Positions 17,919 through 29,764 are shown, counted from the first letter of the stretch. The stretch: DNA of 64,000 nt from Micromonospora zamorensis (GCF_900090275.1 NZ_LT607755.1:6262001-6326000); one strand, 5' to 3'. The notes: a model not told the origin generated them from the sequence alone. Numbers and translations are program-made.

Positions 17919-18791
17919 ATGCAGCTCGGCCTTGTAGGACTCGGCCGTATGGGCGGCAACATGCGGGAGCGGCTGCGCGCCGCTGGTCACGACGTTGTCG
18001 GTTTCGACCACAACGCGCAGATCAGCGACGTGACGACCCTCGCGGGCCTGGCAGAGAAGCTTGAGTCGCCCCGCGCGGTCTGGGTCATGGTGCCCGCTGG
18101 TGTCACCGACGCGACGATCGACGAACTGGCCGAGGTGCTTGGCGAGGGCGACATCATCATCGACGGCGGCAACTCGCGGTTCAGCGACGACGCGCCCCGG
18201 GCAGAGCGGCTCAACGAGCGGGGCATCGGCTACCTCGACGTCGGCGTCTCCGGCGGCGTCTGGGGCCGGCAGAACGGCTACGGGCTCATGGTCGGCGGCG
18301 CCCAGGAGCACGTCGACCGGCTGATGCCGATCTTCAGCGCTCTCAAGCCGGAGGGCGAGTTCGGCTTCGTGCACGCGGGCCCCGTCGGTGCCGGGCACTA
18401 CTCGAAGATGGTGCACAACGGCATCGAGTACGGCCTGATGCACGCCTACGCCGAGGGCTACGAGCTGATGGCCGCCTCCGAGCTGGTGACCAACGTGCCG
18501 GGCGTGATCAAGTCCTGGCGGGAGGGCACCGTCGTCCGTTCCTGGCTGCTCGACCTGCTGGACCGGGCACTGGACGAGGACCCGGAGCTGGCCGAGTTGA
18601 GCGGCTACACCGAGGACACCGGCGAGGGCCGGTGGACGGTCGACGAGGCGGTCCGGCTGGCCGTGCCGCTGAACGTCATCACCGCTTCGCTCTTCGCCCG
18701 GTTCGCGTCGCGGCAGGACGACTCGCCCGCCATGAAGGCCGTCTCCGCGCTGCGTCAGCAGTTCGGTGGCCACGCCGTCCACAAGCGCTGA
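17919..18791 (+). CDS. gnd: 6-phosphogluconate dehydrogenase (decarboxylating), short YqeC-type
   Basis: A 290-residue oxidoreductase converting 6-phosphogluconate to ribulose-5-phosphate with NAD(P)+. The Rossmann motif GLGRMGGNM is at residues 6-14, and [16 protein letters not shown] holds the catalytic lysine. The shorter length compared with the classical 470-residue Gnd is typical of the form found between dnaN and recF in actinobacteria. The ATG has a GGAGG ribosome-binding site. The position is conserved and has no known functional link with replication. Confidence 0.95.
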   Translation: MQLGLVGLGRMGGNMRERLRAAGHDVVGFDHNAQISDVTTLAGLAEKLESPRAVWVMVPAGVTDATIDELAEVLGEGDIIIDGGNSRFSDDAPRAERLNERGIGYLDVGVSGGVWGRQNGYGLMVGGAQEHVDRLMPIFSALKPEGEFGFVHAGPVGAGHYSKMVHNGIEYGLMHAYAEGYELMAASELVTNVPGVIKSWREGTVVRSWLLDLLDRALDEDPELAELSGYTEDTGEGRWTVDEAVRLAVPLNVITASLFARFASRQDDSPAMKAVSALRQQFGGHAVHKR

Positions 18792-18807
18792 GCGGTATCC
18801 ACACCCT

Positions 18808-19941
18808 GTGTACGTCCAACGGTTGGAACTGGTCGACTTTCGCTCGTACGAGCGGGTGGCCGTCGACCTCCAGCCGGGGGCGAACGTCCTGATCGGCGCC
18901 AACGGCGTCGGCAAGACCAATCTCGTCGAGGCGCTGGGCTACGTGGCGACCCTGGATTCGCACCGGGTCGCCACCGACGCGCCGCTGGTCCGGATGGGCG
19001 CCGCGTCGGCGGTGATCCGCTGCGCGGTGGTCCACGACGGGCGGGAACTCCTGGTCGAGTTGGAGATCGTGCCCGGCAAGGCCAACCGGGCCCGGCTGGG
19101 CCGGTCACCGGCACGGCGGGCCCGGGACGTGCTCGGCGCGCTGCGACTCGTGCTCTTCGCCCCGGAGGACCTTGAGCTGGTCCGGGGTGACCCGTCCGAG
19201 CGCCGCCGTTACCTGGACGACCTGCTGGTCAACCGCCAACCCCGGTACGCGGGGGTGCGGGCCGACTACGAGCGGGTGGTCAAGCAGCGCAACGCCCTGC
19301 TGCGCACCGCGTACCTGGCTCGCAAGACCGGCGGGTCCCGGGGCGGTGACCTCGGCACCCTCGCCGTCTGGGACACGCACCTGGCCCAGCACGGCGCGGA
19401 GCTGCTCGCCGGTCGGCTGGAGCTCGTCGCCGCGCTCACCCCGCACGTCGCCAAGGCGTACGACGCGGTGGCCGCCGGTCGGGGCGCGGCGAGCATCGCC
19501 TACCGGCCCTCGATCGAGCTGGCCGAGCCGACCACCGACCGGGCCGCGTTGGCGGAGGCACTGACCGCCGCCCTGGCCGCGTCCCGCTCCGCCGAGATCG
19601 AACGGGGCACCACCCTGGTCGGCCCGCACCGCGACGAACTGGCGCTGACCCTCGGGCCACTGCCCGCCAAGGGGTACGCCAGCCACGGCGAGTCGTGGTC
19701 GTTCGCGCTCTCGCTGCGGCTGGCCGGCTACGACCTGCTGCGCGCCGACGGCATCGAGCCGGTGCTGGTGCTCGACGACGTGTTCGCCGAGTTGGACACC
19801 GGCCGCCGGGAGCGGCTGGCGGAGCTGGTCGGTGGGGCGAGTCAGCTGCTCGTCACCTGCGCGGTGGACGACGACGTGCCAGCCGCTCTGCGGGGCACCC
19901 GCTATCAGGTTGGCGAAGGGACGGTACGCCGTGTCGGATGA
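18808..19941 (+). CDS. recF: DNA replication and repair protein RecF
   Basis: A 377-residue SMC-like ATPase that loads RecA at gaps. It begins [17 protein letters not shown]. Walker A is [16 protein letters not shown] (K36). The RecF signature appears as [20 protein letters not shown], and Walker B is [15 protein letters not shown] 18808 is chosen by alignment. A DnaA-box-like GTATCCACA lies just upstream at 18795-18803. It overlaps the DciA-like gene by 11 nt. Confidence 0.97.
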   Translation: MYVQRLELVDFRSYERVAVDLQPGANVLIGANGVGKTNLVEALGYVATLDSHRVATDAPLVRMGAASAVIRCAVVHDGRELLVELEIVPGKANRARLGRSPARRARDVLGALRLVLFAPEDLELVRGDPSERRRYLDDLLVNRQPRYAGVRADYERVVKQRNALLRTAYLARKTGGSRGGDLGTLAVWDTHLAQHGAELLAGRLELVAALTPHVAKAYDAVAAGRGAASIAYRPSIELAEPTTDRAALAEALTAALAASRSAEIERGTTLVGPHRDELALTLGPLPAKGYASHGESWSFALSLRLAGYDLLRADGIEPVLVLDDVFAELDTGRRERLAELVGGASQLLVTCAVDDDVPAALRGTRYQVGEGTVRRVG

Positions 19942-20542
19942 GCCACGCACCAACAGTCCCGAGGCCGGAAAGGGCGACGCTGCGCGTACCCCCGGGGGAA
20001 AGTCGACGGGCGGTGAGCCGGCGGCAGCCGCCAGCGGGCCGGAGCTGGCCCGGGCGGTGCTCGACGCTGCGCTGTCCCGGCGGCAGCAGGCGGCGCGCGC
20101 CCGACGTGCCCCCGGCGGCGGAGGCGGCGACGCTGCCGGCGGCTCAGGGCGGCGGTTGCGGGGCTACTCGGGCCCGGGCCCCGACCCGCGCGATCCCCAG
20201 CCGCTCAGTGCCGTGCTGAACCGGTTGGTGAAGGCGCGTGGTTGGCAGCAGCCGGCGGCCGAGGCCACCGTGTTCGGCGCCTGGGAGCGGGTCGTCGGCG
20301 CGGAGGTCGCCCAGAACAGTCGCCCGGTCAAGCTGGAGAACGGTGAGCTGACAGTGGAGGCGCGCTCGACGGCCTGGGCCACCCAGCTGCGGCTGCTCGC
20401 TGGCTCGTTGCTCAAGCAGATCGCCAGCGAGGTCGGCCACAACGTCGTGCGCAAGCTGCACATCCACGGCCCGGCCGCGCCCTCCTGGGCGAAGGGGCCG
20501 CGCCGGGTACGCGGGCGGGGCCCACGCGACACGTACGGCTGA
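19931..20542 (+). CDS. DUF721 protein, DciA-like helicase operator
   Basis: A 203-residue protein. The C-terminal two-thirds form the DUF721 domain: [16 protein letters not shown], then [19 protein letters not shown], then [26 protein letters not shown]. Proteins of this family (DciA) recruit or load the replicative DnaB helicase in bacteria lacking DnaC. The N-terminal 90 residues are low-complexity, Ala/Gly/Arg-rich. GTG 19931 overlaps the recF end, which suggests coupled translation. The recF-dciA adjacency supports a replication role. Confidence 0.9.
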   Translation: MSDEPRTNSPEAGKGDAARTPGGKSTGGEPAAAASGPELARAVLDAALSRRQQAARARRAPGGGGGDAAGGSGRRLRGYSGPGPDPRDPQPLSAVLNRLVKARGWQQPAAEATVFGAWERVVGAEVAQNSRPVKLENGELTVEARSTAWATQLRLLAGSLLKQIASEVGHNVVRKLHIHGPAAPSWAKGPRRVRGRGPRDTYG

Positions 20543-20549
20543 GGGCGCC

Positions 20550-20777
20550 TCAGCTCCGCCGCTGGGCCTCGCGGTCGGCCCGCTTGCGTTCGCGCTGTTC
20601 CCGGGTGAAGCGCTTGCGCTCGGCCAGGTCGCGCTTCCACGCGTCGCGGGCCTCGGCCGAGCCGCCCTGCACCGCGCCCTTCACCCCCTCGGCGGGGCCG
20701 GCGAGGTGCCGGAAGGCCCAGCTCAGGAATCGGCCGCCCTCGCCCGGGGCCTTGGTGACCGCGCCGTCCTCGCTCAT
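20550..20777 (-). CDS. Small highly charged protein, unknown function
   Basis: A 75-residue protein. The first half (residues about 15-45) contains GRFLSWAFRHLAGPAEGVKGAV, and the second half is a strongly charged helix with repeated Arg/Lys/Glu (KRDLAERKRFTREQRERKRA). ATG 20777 has an AGGAGAG ribosome-binding site about 8 nt upstream, which decides against the GTG at 20786. It converges on the DciA-like gene (7 nt apart) and diverges from the MarR gene, so both could share the operator-bearing spacer. I do not recognise the family. Confidence 0.7.
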   Translation of the reverse strand: MSEDGAVTKAPGEGGRFLSWAFRHLAGPAEGVKGAVQGGSAEARDAWKRDLAERKRFTREQRERKRADREAQRRS

Positions 20778-20820
20778 CTGCCGCACTCTCCTGCGTCGTG
20801 TGGTCCCGCAACTGTTGGCC

Positions 20821-20862
20821 TACCAATGGTTGGTACACCAATGATTGGTACGATAGCTATCG
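20821..20862. promoter_or_regulatory. Paired operators in the divergent MarR promoter
   Basis: TACCAATGGTTGGTA at 20821-20835 and ACCAATGATTGGT at 20837-20849 are two inverted repeats with the same arms (ACCAA/TTGGT), with centres 15 bp apart. A third palindrome, CGATAGCTATCG, lies at 20851-20862. They occupy the spacer just before the MarR ribosome-binding site, as expected for autorepression. Confidence 0.7.
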
Positions 20863-20881
20863 TGCATCAGGAGGGCAACCG

Positions 20882-21382
20882 ATGAGCGAGAGACCGGAAG
20901 GCGTCGACCCGCTGGCGCTGGAGCAGCAGGTCTGTTTCGCCCTCTCGGTGGCCGCGCGCAGTGTGGTGGCGGTCTACCGCCCACTCCTGGAGCCGATGGG
21001 GCTGACCCACCCGCAATACCTGGTCATGTTGGCGCTCTGGCAGCACGCACCGCTGTCCGGCCGCGACCTCAGCCGCCTGTTGCAGCTCGATCCGGGCACC
21101 CTGTCACCCCTGCTCAAGCGGCTCGAAGCAGCCGGCTACCTGCGCCGGGAGCGCGACCCCAGCGACGAGCGCAGCCTCGCCGTCACCCTCACCGACAGCG
21201 GCGCCGCACTGCGAGGGCAGGCCGAGCTGATCCCGGCCGCGATCGTGCAGCGACTCGGGCTGCCCGTCGAGGACCTGCAACACCTGCACGCGGTGCTCAC
21301 ACAGGTCATCGCGGCGGCCAACCGACCGGGCGGCGACCCGACCTCGCCGGGGGCCGGCGCGGCGGCTCAGGCGTCGGCGTAG
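20882..21382 (+). CDS. MarR-family regulator, OhrR-like
   Basis: A 166-residue winged-helix regulator. The N-terminal LALEQQVCFALSVAARSV matches OhrR proteins, which sense organic peroxides through an N-terminal cysteine; here it is C18. The recognition helix LLQLDPGTLSPLLKRLEAAG and the wing RRERDPSDERSLAVTLT are well conserved. ATG 20882 has a strong AGGAGGG site. No ohr peroxidase gene is adjacent, so its target may be its own operon or the small divergent gene. It overlaps the end of the next gene on the opposite strand by 16 nt. Confidence 0.88.
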   Translation: MSERPEGVDPLALEQQVCFALSVAARSVVAVYRPLLEPMGLTHPQYLVMLALWQHAPLSGRDLSRLLQLDPGTLSPLLKRLEAAGYLRRERDPSDERSLAVTLTDSGAALRGQAELIPAAIVQRLGLPVEDLQHLHAVLTQVIAAANRPGGDPTSPGAGAAAQASA

Positions 21383-21921
21383 ACGGCGAAACCGCGTTCG
21401 GCGCAGCGCCGGTAGAACGCGGCCAGCACGCCCAGCTCCGCGCAGGTGAAGTTCCACTGCGGCGGGTCGCCGCGCTCGTCGCGCAGCGCGTCGAGCCGGG
21501 TCTCCAGCCACCGCAGTTGCTGCTCGGCCAGCCTGCCGTCGCCAAGCAGAGAACGCAGCACCGTGCTCACCGACTCGAAGGTGACCGCCTCGCCGTAGGG
21601 ACGGTGCCCGGCCACGAATCTCTCGATGCCGCTGGCGATCCAGGAGCAGCCGTCCGGATCGATCACCGGGTCCTCGTCCTCGGCGGCGGCGTCTGTGGCG
21701 TACAACACACCTTCCAGGCCGAGGAGCAGATCCACCAGCTCGGTGTACGCGGTCGCCCGGATGGTGCCGGTCTTCGCGATCAGCTCGGCCAGGGCGGCCG
21801 TCGGCGCGGAGATTCGCGGCAGGTCGACGATCTCGCCGAAGTCGACGAACTCGGCCGGTGCGACCGGGTCGTAGAAGCGGCCGGTCCGCGGCCAGTGCAC
21901 CGCGACGTTGTCCAGCCCCAT
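21367..21921 (-). CDS. Hypothetical protein, 184 residues
   Basis: A soluble, acidic protein with no family I can name. It starts MGLDNVAVHWPRTGRFYDP, a pattern of a short strand followed by an aromatic loop, and contains IDPDGCSWIASGIERFVAG and a C-terminal block QWNFTCAELGVLAAFYRRC. The length, helical character and two internal cysteines give no clear function. ATG 21921 has AAGAGGTGAC upstream. It converges with the MarR gene, with overlapping ends. Together with the two genes before it, it forms an insert between the DciA-like gene and gyrB. Confidence 0.75.
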   Translation of the reverse strand: MGLDNVAVHWPRTGRFYDPVAPAEFVDFGEIVDLPRISAPTAALAELIAKTGTIRATAYTELVDLLLGLEGVLYATDAAAEDEDPVIDPDGCSWIASGIERFVAGHRPYGEAVTFESVSTVLRSLLGDGRLAEQQLRWLETRLDALRDERGDPPQWNFTCAELGVLAAFYRRCAERGFAVYADA

Positions 21922-22442
21922 CTGTCACCTCTTAAAGAGCACGTGTCGGGTCGATCGGGTCGATCGTCCCGGTTCCGGCCGGTAAAGATCAAGGCTGGTT
22001 CCGGGGCGCCGCAAACGTACGGCACGGATGCTTTGGCCGCGACCCCCGACCCGCCCGGGCGCGGGTCAACCCGTTCGGGGACGGCGCGTGCGATCGGACC
22101 CTGGCGTGTGGGGGGAGTCGCGGGCAGCGGGGTTCTGCCGGCTACGGACATCTCAGCCGCCTCTCTGAGGGTGCCGAGTGGTGGTTCTGTCCCCCGCGCA
22201 CAGTAGGATTGACAGCGAGACGAAGACCCGGTGTGGGAGAGAGACGGGGCCGGTGGCCCCAGATTCATTCTCCACGTCGGGTCGAGCCGATCGCGATCCG
22301 CGGGCAACCGCGGCGACCGGCGCGTTCGACCCGCTGTCCGGAGGTCTCCGGCACCGGTCCGCGCGCCGACGTCGCGTCCTGTCCGCCGAACCCGCGCCCG
22401 ACGCGCCCTACCGGCGTGGATGACGCGAGAAAGTGGCCGAGG
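21922..22442. other. 520-bp spacer upstream of gyrB
   Basis: No credible gene is seen. ORFs here have arginine/proline-rich products. A possible gyrB promoter has TAGGAT at 22204-22209 with TGGTTC 16 nt upstream. That would give gyrB a leader of about 230 nt, long enough for supercoiling-sensitive or RNA-level control. Confidence 0.4.
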
Positions 22443-24389
<1,947 letters not shown>

Positions 24390-24431
24390 CGGATCGCGGT
24401 GGATCGGCCGGGTGCTTCCCGGTCGATCCAC

Positions 24432-24483
24432 CGATCCACAGAGTTATCCACAGCTTGGCCGCTATCCACAGCGGTTATCCACA
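24432..24483. promoter_or_regulatory. DnaA-box group between gyrB and gyrA
   Basis: Four 9-mers in direct orientation: CGATCCACA at 24432-24440, TTATCCACA at 24444-24452, CTATCCACA at 24462-24470 and TTATCCACA at 24475-24483. Two are perfect to the E. coli-type consensus, which never occurs perfectly in this window's oriC. Confidence 0.7.
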
Positions 24484-24519
24484 GCACGAAAACGACTCTG
24501 AGTCTGATAAGGGTATACA

Positions 24520-27042
24520 GTGACCGATTCTCCCGAGTCCACACCGAACGAGCCCGAGGTTCCCACCGAGGCCATCGCCGCGGTGGTCGCGCACGACCGG
24601 ATCGAACCGGTCGGGCTCGAGGTGGAGATGCAGCGCTCCTACCTCGACTACGCAATGAGCGTCATCGTCGGTCGCGCGCTGCCGGACGTCCGGGACGGCC
24701 TCAAGCCGGTCCACCGCAAGATCCTCTACGCGATGTTCGACTCCGGCTACCGTCCCGACCGCGGCTACGTGAAGTGCTCCCGGGTCGTCGGTGACGTGAT
24801 GGGTCAGTTCCATCCGCACGGCGACTCGTCGATCTACGACGCGCTGGTCCGGATGGCGCAGCCCTGGTCGCTGCGATACCCGCTTGTCGACGGCAACGGC
24901 AACTTCGGCTCGCCGGGTAATGATCCGGCTGCCGCCATGCGATACACCGAGTGCAAGCTCGACCCCCTCGCCATGGAGATGCTGCGGGACATCGACGAGG
25001 ACACCGTCGAACTGCAGAACAACTACGACGGGCGGGCCAAGGAGCCCACGATCCTGCCGTCGCGGATCCCCAACCTGCTGCTGAACGGCTCCGAGGGCAT
25101 CGCGGTCGGCATGGCCACCAAGATCCCGCCCCACAACCTGCGGGAGATCGGCGCGGCGGTGCAGTGGTGCCTGGAGCACCCGGAGGAGGACGAGGAGACC
25201 ACCCTCGAGGCCCTGCTCGGCATCGTCAAGGGTCCGGACTTCCCGACGCACGGCCTCATCGTCGGCACCACCGCGATCCAGGACGCCTACCGCACCGGTC
25301 GCGGCTCGATCCGGATGCGCGCCGTGGTGGAGGTCGAGGAGGACAAGCGGGGCCGCCCCTGCCTGGTCGTCAGCGAGCTGCCCTACCAGGTCAACCCGGA
25401 CAACCTCGCCGAGCGGATCGCCGAGCTGATCAAGGAGGGCAAGCTCGCCGGGATCGCCGACATCCGCGACGAGTCCTCCGGTCGTACCGGTATGCGGATC
25501 GTCCTGGTGCTCAAGCGCGACGCGGTCGCGAAGGTCGTGCTGAACAACCTCTACAAGCACACCCAGCTCCAGGAGACCTTCGGCGCCAACATGCTGGCCC
25601 TGGTCGACGGGGTGCCGCGCACGCTCAACCTGGCGCAGTTCATCCGCTACTACGTCGAGCACCAGATCGACGTGATCCGCCGGCGGACCGCGTTCCGGCT
25701 GCGGAAGGCCGAGGAGCGGGCGCACATCCTGCGCGGTCTGGGTAAGGCCTTGGACGCGTTGGACGAGGTGATCGCGCTGATCCGGCGCTCGCCGACCGTG
25801 GACGACGCCCGACAGGGCCTGATCCGGCTGCTGGATATCGACGAGATCCAGGCGACCGCGATCCTGGACATGCAGCTGCGCCGGCTCGCCGCACTGGAGC
25901 GGCAGCGGATCGTGGACGACCTGGCCAAGCTCGAGATCGAGATCGCCGATCTCAAGGACATCCTCGCCAAACCGGAGCGGCAGCGGAGAATCATCTCGGA
26001 GGAGCTTGGCGAGATCGTCGCCAAGTGGGGCGACGAACGGCGGACAAAGATCATCCCGTTCGATGGCGAGGTCTCGATGGAGGACCTCATCGCCCGCGAG
26101 GACGTGGTCGTCACGATCACCCGCACCGGGTATGCCAAGCGCACCAAGGTCGATCTCTACCGCTCGCAGCGGCGCGGCGGTAAGGGCGTCAGCGGCGCCA
26201 CGCTGCGGCAGGACGACATCGTCAGCCACTTCTTCGTCTGCTCGACCCACGACTGGATCCTGTTCCTGACGAACAAGGGACGCGTATACCGGGCCAAGGC
26301 ATACGAGTTGCCGGAGGCCAGTAGGGTAGCCAAGGGCCAACACGTGGCCAACCTGCTCGCCTTCCTACCCGACGAGCAGATAGCGCAGATCATTGAGATC
26401 CCGAACTACCAGGTAGCCCCCTATCTGGTACTGGCCACGAAGAACGGCCTGGTGAAGAAGACGCGGCTCGAGGAGTTCGACTCCAACCGTTCCGGCGGCA
26501 TCATCGCGATCAACCTGCGCGATGAGGACGAGCTGGTCGGTGCTGCTCTGGTTGCGCCGGAGAACGACCTGCTGCTGGTCTCCAAGAAGGCACAGGCGAT
26601 CCGGTTCAACGCCTCCGACGAGGCGTTGCGGCCGATGGGCCGGGCCACCTCGGGTGTGATCGGTATGCGCTTCACGGACGACGATGTCCTGCTCGCCATG
26701 GAGGTCGTCCGGGACGGCCTGGACGTTCTGGTGGCCACGAACGGGGGATACGCGAAGCGGACCCCGATCGAGGAATACCCGGTGCAGGGCCGGGGAGGTA
26801 AGGGCGTGTTGACTGCGAAGATCACCGAGCGGCGCGGTGGTCTGGTCGGCGCGGTGGTGATCGATCCGGACGACGAGCTGTTCGCGATCACCAGCAATGG
26901 TGGTGTCATTCGGACTCCGGTGAAGCCTGTACGCCGTACGCGTGACCGGAACACAATGGGGGTCAAGCTGATGGACCTCCCGGACGGCGTGACTATCGTG
27001 GCGATTGCTCGCAATGCCGACGAGCCTGACGAACAGGACTAG
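24520..27042 (+). CDS. gyrA: DNA gyrase subunit A
   Basis: An 840-residue DNA-cleaving subunit. The active-site tyrosine is Y142 in [10 protein letters not shown]. The quinolone-resistance region reads [19 protein letters not shown], with Ser103 and Asp107 at the two key positions, so it is of the susceptible type. The GyrA box [10 protein letters not shown] begins the C-terminal DNA-wrapping propeller, whose blades recur (for example [33 protein letters not shown]). GTG 24520 is the only start that keeps the family N-terminus; the preceding spacer holds DnaA boxes. Confidence 0.98.
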   Translation: MTDSPESTPNEPEVPTEAIAAVVAHDRIEPVGLEVEMQRSYLDYAMSVIVGRALPDVRDGLKPVHRKILYAMFDSGYRPDRGYVKCSRVVGDVMGQFHPHGDSSIYDALVRMAQPWSLRYPLVDGNGNFGSPGNDPAAAMRYTECKLDPLAMEMLRDIDEDTVELQNNYDGRAKEPTILPSRIPNLLLNGSEGIAVGMATKIPPHNLREIGAAVQWCLEHPEEDEETTLEALLGIVKGPDFPTHGLIVGTTAIQDAYRTGRGSIRMRAVVEVEEDKRGRPCLVVSELPYQVNPDNLAERIAELIKEGKLAGIADIRDESSGRTGMRIVLVLKRDAVAKVVLNNLYKHTQLQETFGANMLALVDGVPRTLNLAQFIRYYVEHQIDVIRRRTAFRLRKAEERAHILRGLGKALDALDEVIALIRRSPTVDDARQGLIRLLDIDEIQATAILDMQLRRLAALERQRIVDDLAKLEIEIADLKDILAKPERQRRIISEELGEIVAKWGDERRTKIIPFDGEVSMEDLIAREDVVVTITRTGYAKRTKVDLYRSQRRGGKGVSGATLRQDDIVSHFFVCSTHDWILFLTNKGRVYRAKAYELPEASRVAKGQHVANLLAFLPDEQIAQIIEIPNYQVAPYLVLATKNGLVKKTRLEEFDSNRSGGIIAINLRDEDELVGAALVAPENDLLLVSKKAQAIRFNASDEALRPMGRATSGVIGMRFTDDDVLLAMEVVRDGLDVLVATNGGYAKRTPIEEYPVQGRGGKGVLTAKITERRGGLVGAVVIDPDDELFAITSNGGVIRTPVKPVRRTRDRNTMGVKLMDLPDGVTIVAIARNADEPDEQD

Positions 27043-27046
27043 TTGA

Positions 27047-27961
27047 ATGACGGAGACACAGGCGAAGTCGGGGAACACGGGGACCTCGGCCAACCCGGTC
27101 GACGAGGAGGCCGCCAAGGGCGGCACACCAGCGACCGGCCGCGCGGCCGTGGGCCGGGCTACGGTCCCCGCCGATGCGCCTGCCCCGAAATTCACGAGGG
27201 CTCCGGGCATGACACCCCCGCCGGAGCCGGCCGGTGAGGACGCTGGGGCCGCCGACAAGACCGAGAAGACGTCCGGTGCCGAGGCGCCGACGTCGGCAGC
27301 CGCCACACCTTCGGGTGCGGCGGCGCCACCCTCGGCCCGTCCGGCGACAACCCAGCCGATCAACGTCCGGCCCGGCCAGGCGGCGTCTGCCGGGTCCACC
27401 GGCACCCAGCCGCGGATCACACCGGGCATGACCCAGCCGCAGTCGGACGCGTCGCGTACGGCCGCTGCCGGCCGCCCGGCCAGCGGCGGTGGCCTGCCGC
27501 CCGGCATCGGCAACGCGTCCGCCGTCGGGGCAGCCCGCGTTGGCGATGCGGTACGCGCGGCGCGTACCTCGGTCAGCTCGGCCGCTTCCCGCGGACCGCG
27601 CCGGGCCCGGCTGAACCTGAAGCGGATCGACCCGTGGTCGGTGATGAAGTTCGCATTCGCCGTCTCGGTGGTGCTCTTCATCGTCGTGGTGGTCGCCACC
27701 TCGGTGCTGTACCTGGCGTTGGACGCGATGGGTGTGTTCCAGAGCGTCAACGACAGCCTGAGTGACCTGGTCAACGCCGGTGGTGGAGAGAGCACCAGCG
27801 GGTTCCAGATCACCGCCAAGGGCGTGATCCTCAGCTCGGCGCTCATCGGCCTGGTCAACGTGGTGCTGTTCACCGCGCTGGCCACGCTGGGAGCGTTCGT
27901 CTACAACGTCTGCGCCGACCTGGTCGGCGGGATCGAGCTGACCCTCGCCGAGCGCGACTGA
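27047..27961 (+). CDS. DUF3566 transmembrane protein
   Basis: A 304-residue protein found just after gyrA in most actinobacteria. Residues 1-185 are a disordered Pro/Ala/Thr/Gly-rich region. The DUF3566 domain follows: RLNLKRIDPWSVMKFAFAVSV starts the first membrane helix, which continues through VVLFIVVVVATSVLYLAL; a second helix is ILSSALIGLVNVVLFTALATL. The C-terminus is GGIELTLAERD. Mycobacterial relatives are linked to cell-wall and division complexes, but the role is not established. ATG 27047 lies 4 nt after the gyrA stop, indicating an operon. Confidence 0.92.
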   Translation: MTETQAKSGNTGTSANPVDEEAAKGGTPATGRAAVGRATVPADAPAPKFTRAPGMTPPPEPAGEDAGAADKTEKTSGAEAPTSAAATPSGAAAPPSARPATTQPINVRPGQAASAGSTGTQPRITPGMTQPQSDASRTAAAGRPASGGGLPPGIGNASAVGAARVGDAVRAARTSVSSAASRGPRRARLNLKRIDPWSVMKFAFAVSVVLFIVVVVATSVLYLALDAMGVFQSVNDSLSDLVNAGGGESTSGFQITAKGVILSSALIGLVNVVLFTALATLGAFVYNVCADLVGGIELTLAERD

Positions 27962-28111
27962 GTGACCGGGACGCCGGGGCACCGCGGAATGCGGTCGCTC
28001 CGGCGTCCCGTACTCGGGTAGGTTTTGCAGGCGACGACGGCCCGGCTCGCAGGGTCGGACCCCGATTTGGGGCCGGCAGAGTGGATGGGTTAATCTTGCT
28101 CGTCGCAACGC

Positions 28112-28185
28112 GGGGCTATAGCTCAGTCGGTTAGAGCGCAGAGCTGATAACTCTGAGGTCGATGGTTCGATTCCATCTAGCCCCA
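28112..28185 (+). tRNA. tRNA-Ile (GAT)
   Basis: A complete cloverleaf: acceptor stem GGGGCTA/TAGCCCC, D arm AGCTCAGTCGGTTAGAGC, anticodon GAT at 28146-28148 in the loop CTGATAA, and T arm GGTTCGATTCC. CCA is not encoded (ACCG follows). The position after gyrA is usual for actinobacteria. Confidence 0.97.
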
Positions 28186-28228
28186 CCGCATTGTCGTCCG
28201 ACGCTAGTCGAGCGCGAGGGGTCGCCCC

Positions 28229-28357
28229 ATGTTCAAGAAGCTGCTGATCCTGGCCGGCGTCGTCGGCGTGGCTGCCGTCGTCTTCAACAAGGTCAAGGCC
28301 GCCAACGACGAGCGTGCCCTGTGGCACGAGGCGACCACCGCACCCGACCTGCGCTGA
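28229..28357 (+). CDS. DLW-39 family mini-protein
   Basis: A 42-residue protein: MFKKLLILAGVVGVAAVVFN forms one membrane helix, followed by a charged segment and the conserved ALWHEAT block corresponding to the DLW motif of this actinobacterial family. ATG 28229 has GCGAGGGG about 6-8 nt upstream. It lies between tRNA-Ile and tRNA-Ala, a conserved location. Function unknown. Confidence 0.88.
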   Translation: MFKKLLILAGVVGVAAVVFNKVKAANDERALWHEATTAPDLR

Positions 28358-28399
28358 CATCCGGCCCGGCGACGAGCGATCGACGCCACGGCCACTCAC

Positions 28400-28475
28400 G
28401 GGGCCCTAGCTCAACTGGCAGAGCACTGCCTTTGCAAGGCAGGGGTTAGGGGTTCGAGTCCCCTGGGCTCCACCA
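28400..28475 (+). tRNA. tRNA-Ala (TGC)
   Basis: Acceptor GGGGCCC/GGGCTCC shows the G3-U70 wobble that identifies tRNA-Ala. Anticodon TGC is at 28433-28435 in CTTTGCAA; the T loop is GGTTCGAGTCC. The 3' CCA is encoded (28473-28475), unlike in the tRNA-Ile nearby. Confidence 0.97.
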
Positions 28476-28588
28476 GCACTTCCCTGATTGATCTCGATCC
28501 CGAGTGCAGCGAGTGGTTACTCCTTCCTCTCCTGGCCCTGCACGCTCGATCGCAGAGGCAGCCCGACGACGGTGACCCGCTCGATCGG

Positions 28589-29074
28589 CTAGGTCGCGGC
28601 GACGATCTCTTCTCCCTCGCCACGTGGCTCCTCTGAGACGGCTGCGATCCAATCCAGCGTTTCAGGCGTGATGATGCCGGACGCGGCATCCTCATTTCGG
28701 ATGGCGAGGCGCCGCCTCAGTTCGGCCTGATCGACGCGGAAGTGCAGCAGACGCCAGTCAGCACCGAGCGATTCGACAAGCTGCTTGTAGTCGTCGCGCT
28801 CGCGGCGTTGCCCGAGGCCGTGATCGAGAACGACCGAGCGGCCGCTCCGGATCAGTTCGATGAGCTGCCGCCGCACCTCTTCGACGACAGGACCCAGCAG
28901 GGAGACGTGGCGATCGGCTGGGTAGTCCTTCGCAAGTCGACCGTGTCGTGCCTGCAGAACGTCATCGACCGACAGTCGAACCACCCCGGTGAGTTCCAGC
29001 GCCCGGGCGTAGGTCGATTTCCCTGAGCCCGGTAGCCCCACGAGGAGATACACCACCGGTCTTGACTGGTCCAC
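28589..29074 (-). CDS. P-loop kinase (AAA, gluconate/zeta-toxin-like small kinase)
   Basis: A 161-residue protein with Walker A GLPGSGKST (K19) near the N-terminus and a substrate/lid region LSVDDVLQARHG. VVLDHGLGQRRERDDYKQL is in the position of the second phosphoryl-binding segment, and a C-terminal RRRLAIRNEDAASG block follows. Such proteins phosphorylate small molecules or RNA ends; the substrate is unknown. GTG 29074 has AGGGTG upstream. By eye its base composition is less GC3-rich than its neighbours, consistent with recent gain. It follows tRNA-Ala, a frequent insertion point. Confidence 0.8.
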   Translation of the reverse strand: MDQSRPVVYLLVGLPGSGKSTYARALELTGVVRLSVDDVLQARHGRLAKDYPADRHVSLLGPVVEEVRRQLIELIRSGRSVVLDHGLGQRRERDDYKQLVESLGADWRLLHFRVDQAELRRRLAIRNEDAASGIITPETLDWIAAVSEEPRGEGEEIVAAT

Positions 29075-29389
29075 GTGGGCACCCTATCGATGCGTTGACA
29101 GGCCACAAGCCGAGGTCACCAGAGGTCGCTCAGGTGGTTGGGTCGGTGTGATGGTCGAGCTTGTCGCGTAGCGTGCCGGCGAATTAGGGAGAGTTGAGGA
29201 AGCGTGGTGACCATCACCAGGGGTGCAACCTGAGACCTCCCAGCTCACGCGAAAGCCGGACGAGCGGCGAGAGCGGAGCGGACAGATCCTGCGAGATTCT
29301 TCTGGCACAGTGTCGAATCCGAGGCGAGTCGTTCGTAGAGCAGACGAGAGGTGGCCGGAGGAGGCCGCCGCGACAAGGGGGTCATGAGG
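29075..29389. other. 315-bp spacer without recognisable features
   Basis: Divergent spacer between the P-loop kinase and the YCII gene. I see no RNA gene, palindrome or repeat; its base composition is lower in GC than most of the window. Confidence 0.4.
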
Positions 29390-29764
29390 ATGACGCAGTA
29401 CCTGATCTCGTTCAATGACGGCGCGATGGACCACATCCCCGCCGAAGAGATGCCCGACGTGGGCAAGGCCTCGCACACGGTGGTCCAGGAGGCCGTGAAC
29501 GCCGGCGTGTGGGTGTACGGCGGCGGACTCGAAAGGCAGCAGGCGAGCATCGTGGCCACCGACGGGACGGTCACCGATGGCCCCTACCCGGAGACCAGGG
29601 AGGTCATCGGAGGGTTCTCGGTCGTCGACGTGGCCACGCGCGAGCAGGCGCTGGCGTGGGCTGCGAAGATGGCCGCCGCCTGCCGCTGCGCGCAGGAGGT
29701 CCGGGAGCTCATGCCCGACCCCGAGACGGACGCCATGATCCGTCAGGCCGGGAGCCGGGGGTGA
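29390..29764 (+). CDS. YCII-related (DGPF) domain protein
   Basis: A 124-residue alpha/beta protein: MTQYLISFNDGAMDH at the start, the conserved VWVYGGGLERQQAS, TDGPYPETREVIGGFSVVDV (the DGPF-like core), and ATREQALAWAAKMA. YCII/DGPF proteins are often paired with ECF sigma factors, but none is adjacent here. ATG 29390 is preferred to the ATG at 29384 because the GGGGG site lies 8 nt upstream of it. Function unproven. Confidence 0.85.
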   Translation: MTQYLISFNDGAMDHIPAEEMPDVGKASHTVVQEAVNAGVWVYGGGLERQQASIVATDGTVTDGPYPETREVIGGFSVVDVATREQALAWAAKMAAACRCAQEVRELMPDPETDAMIRQAGSRG

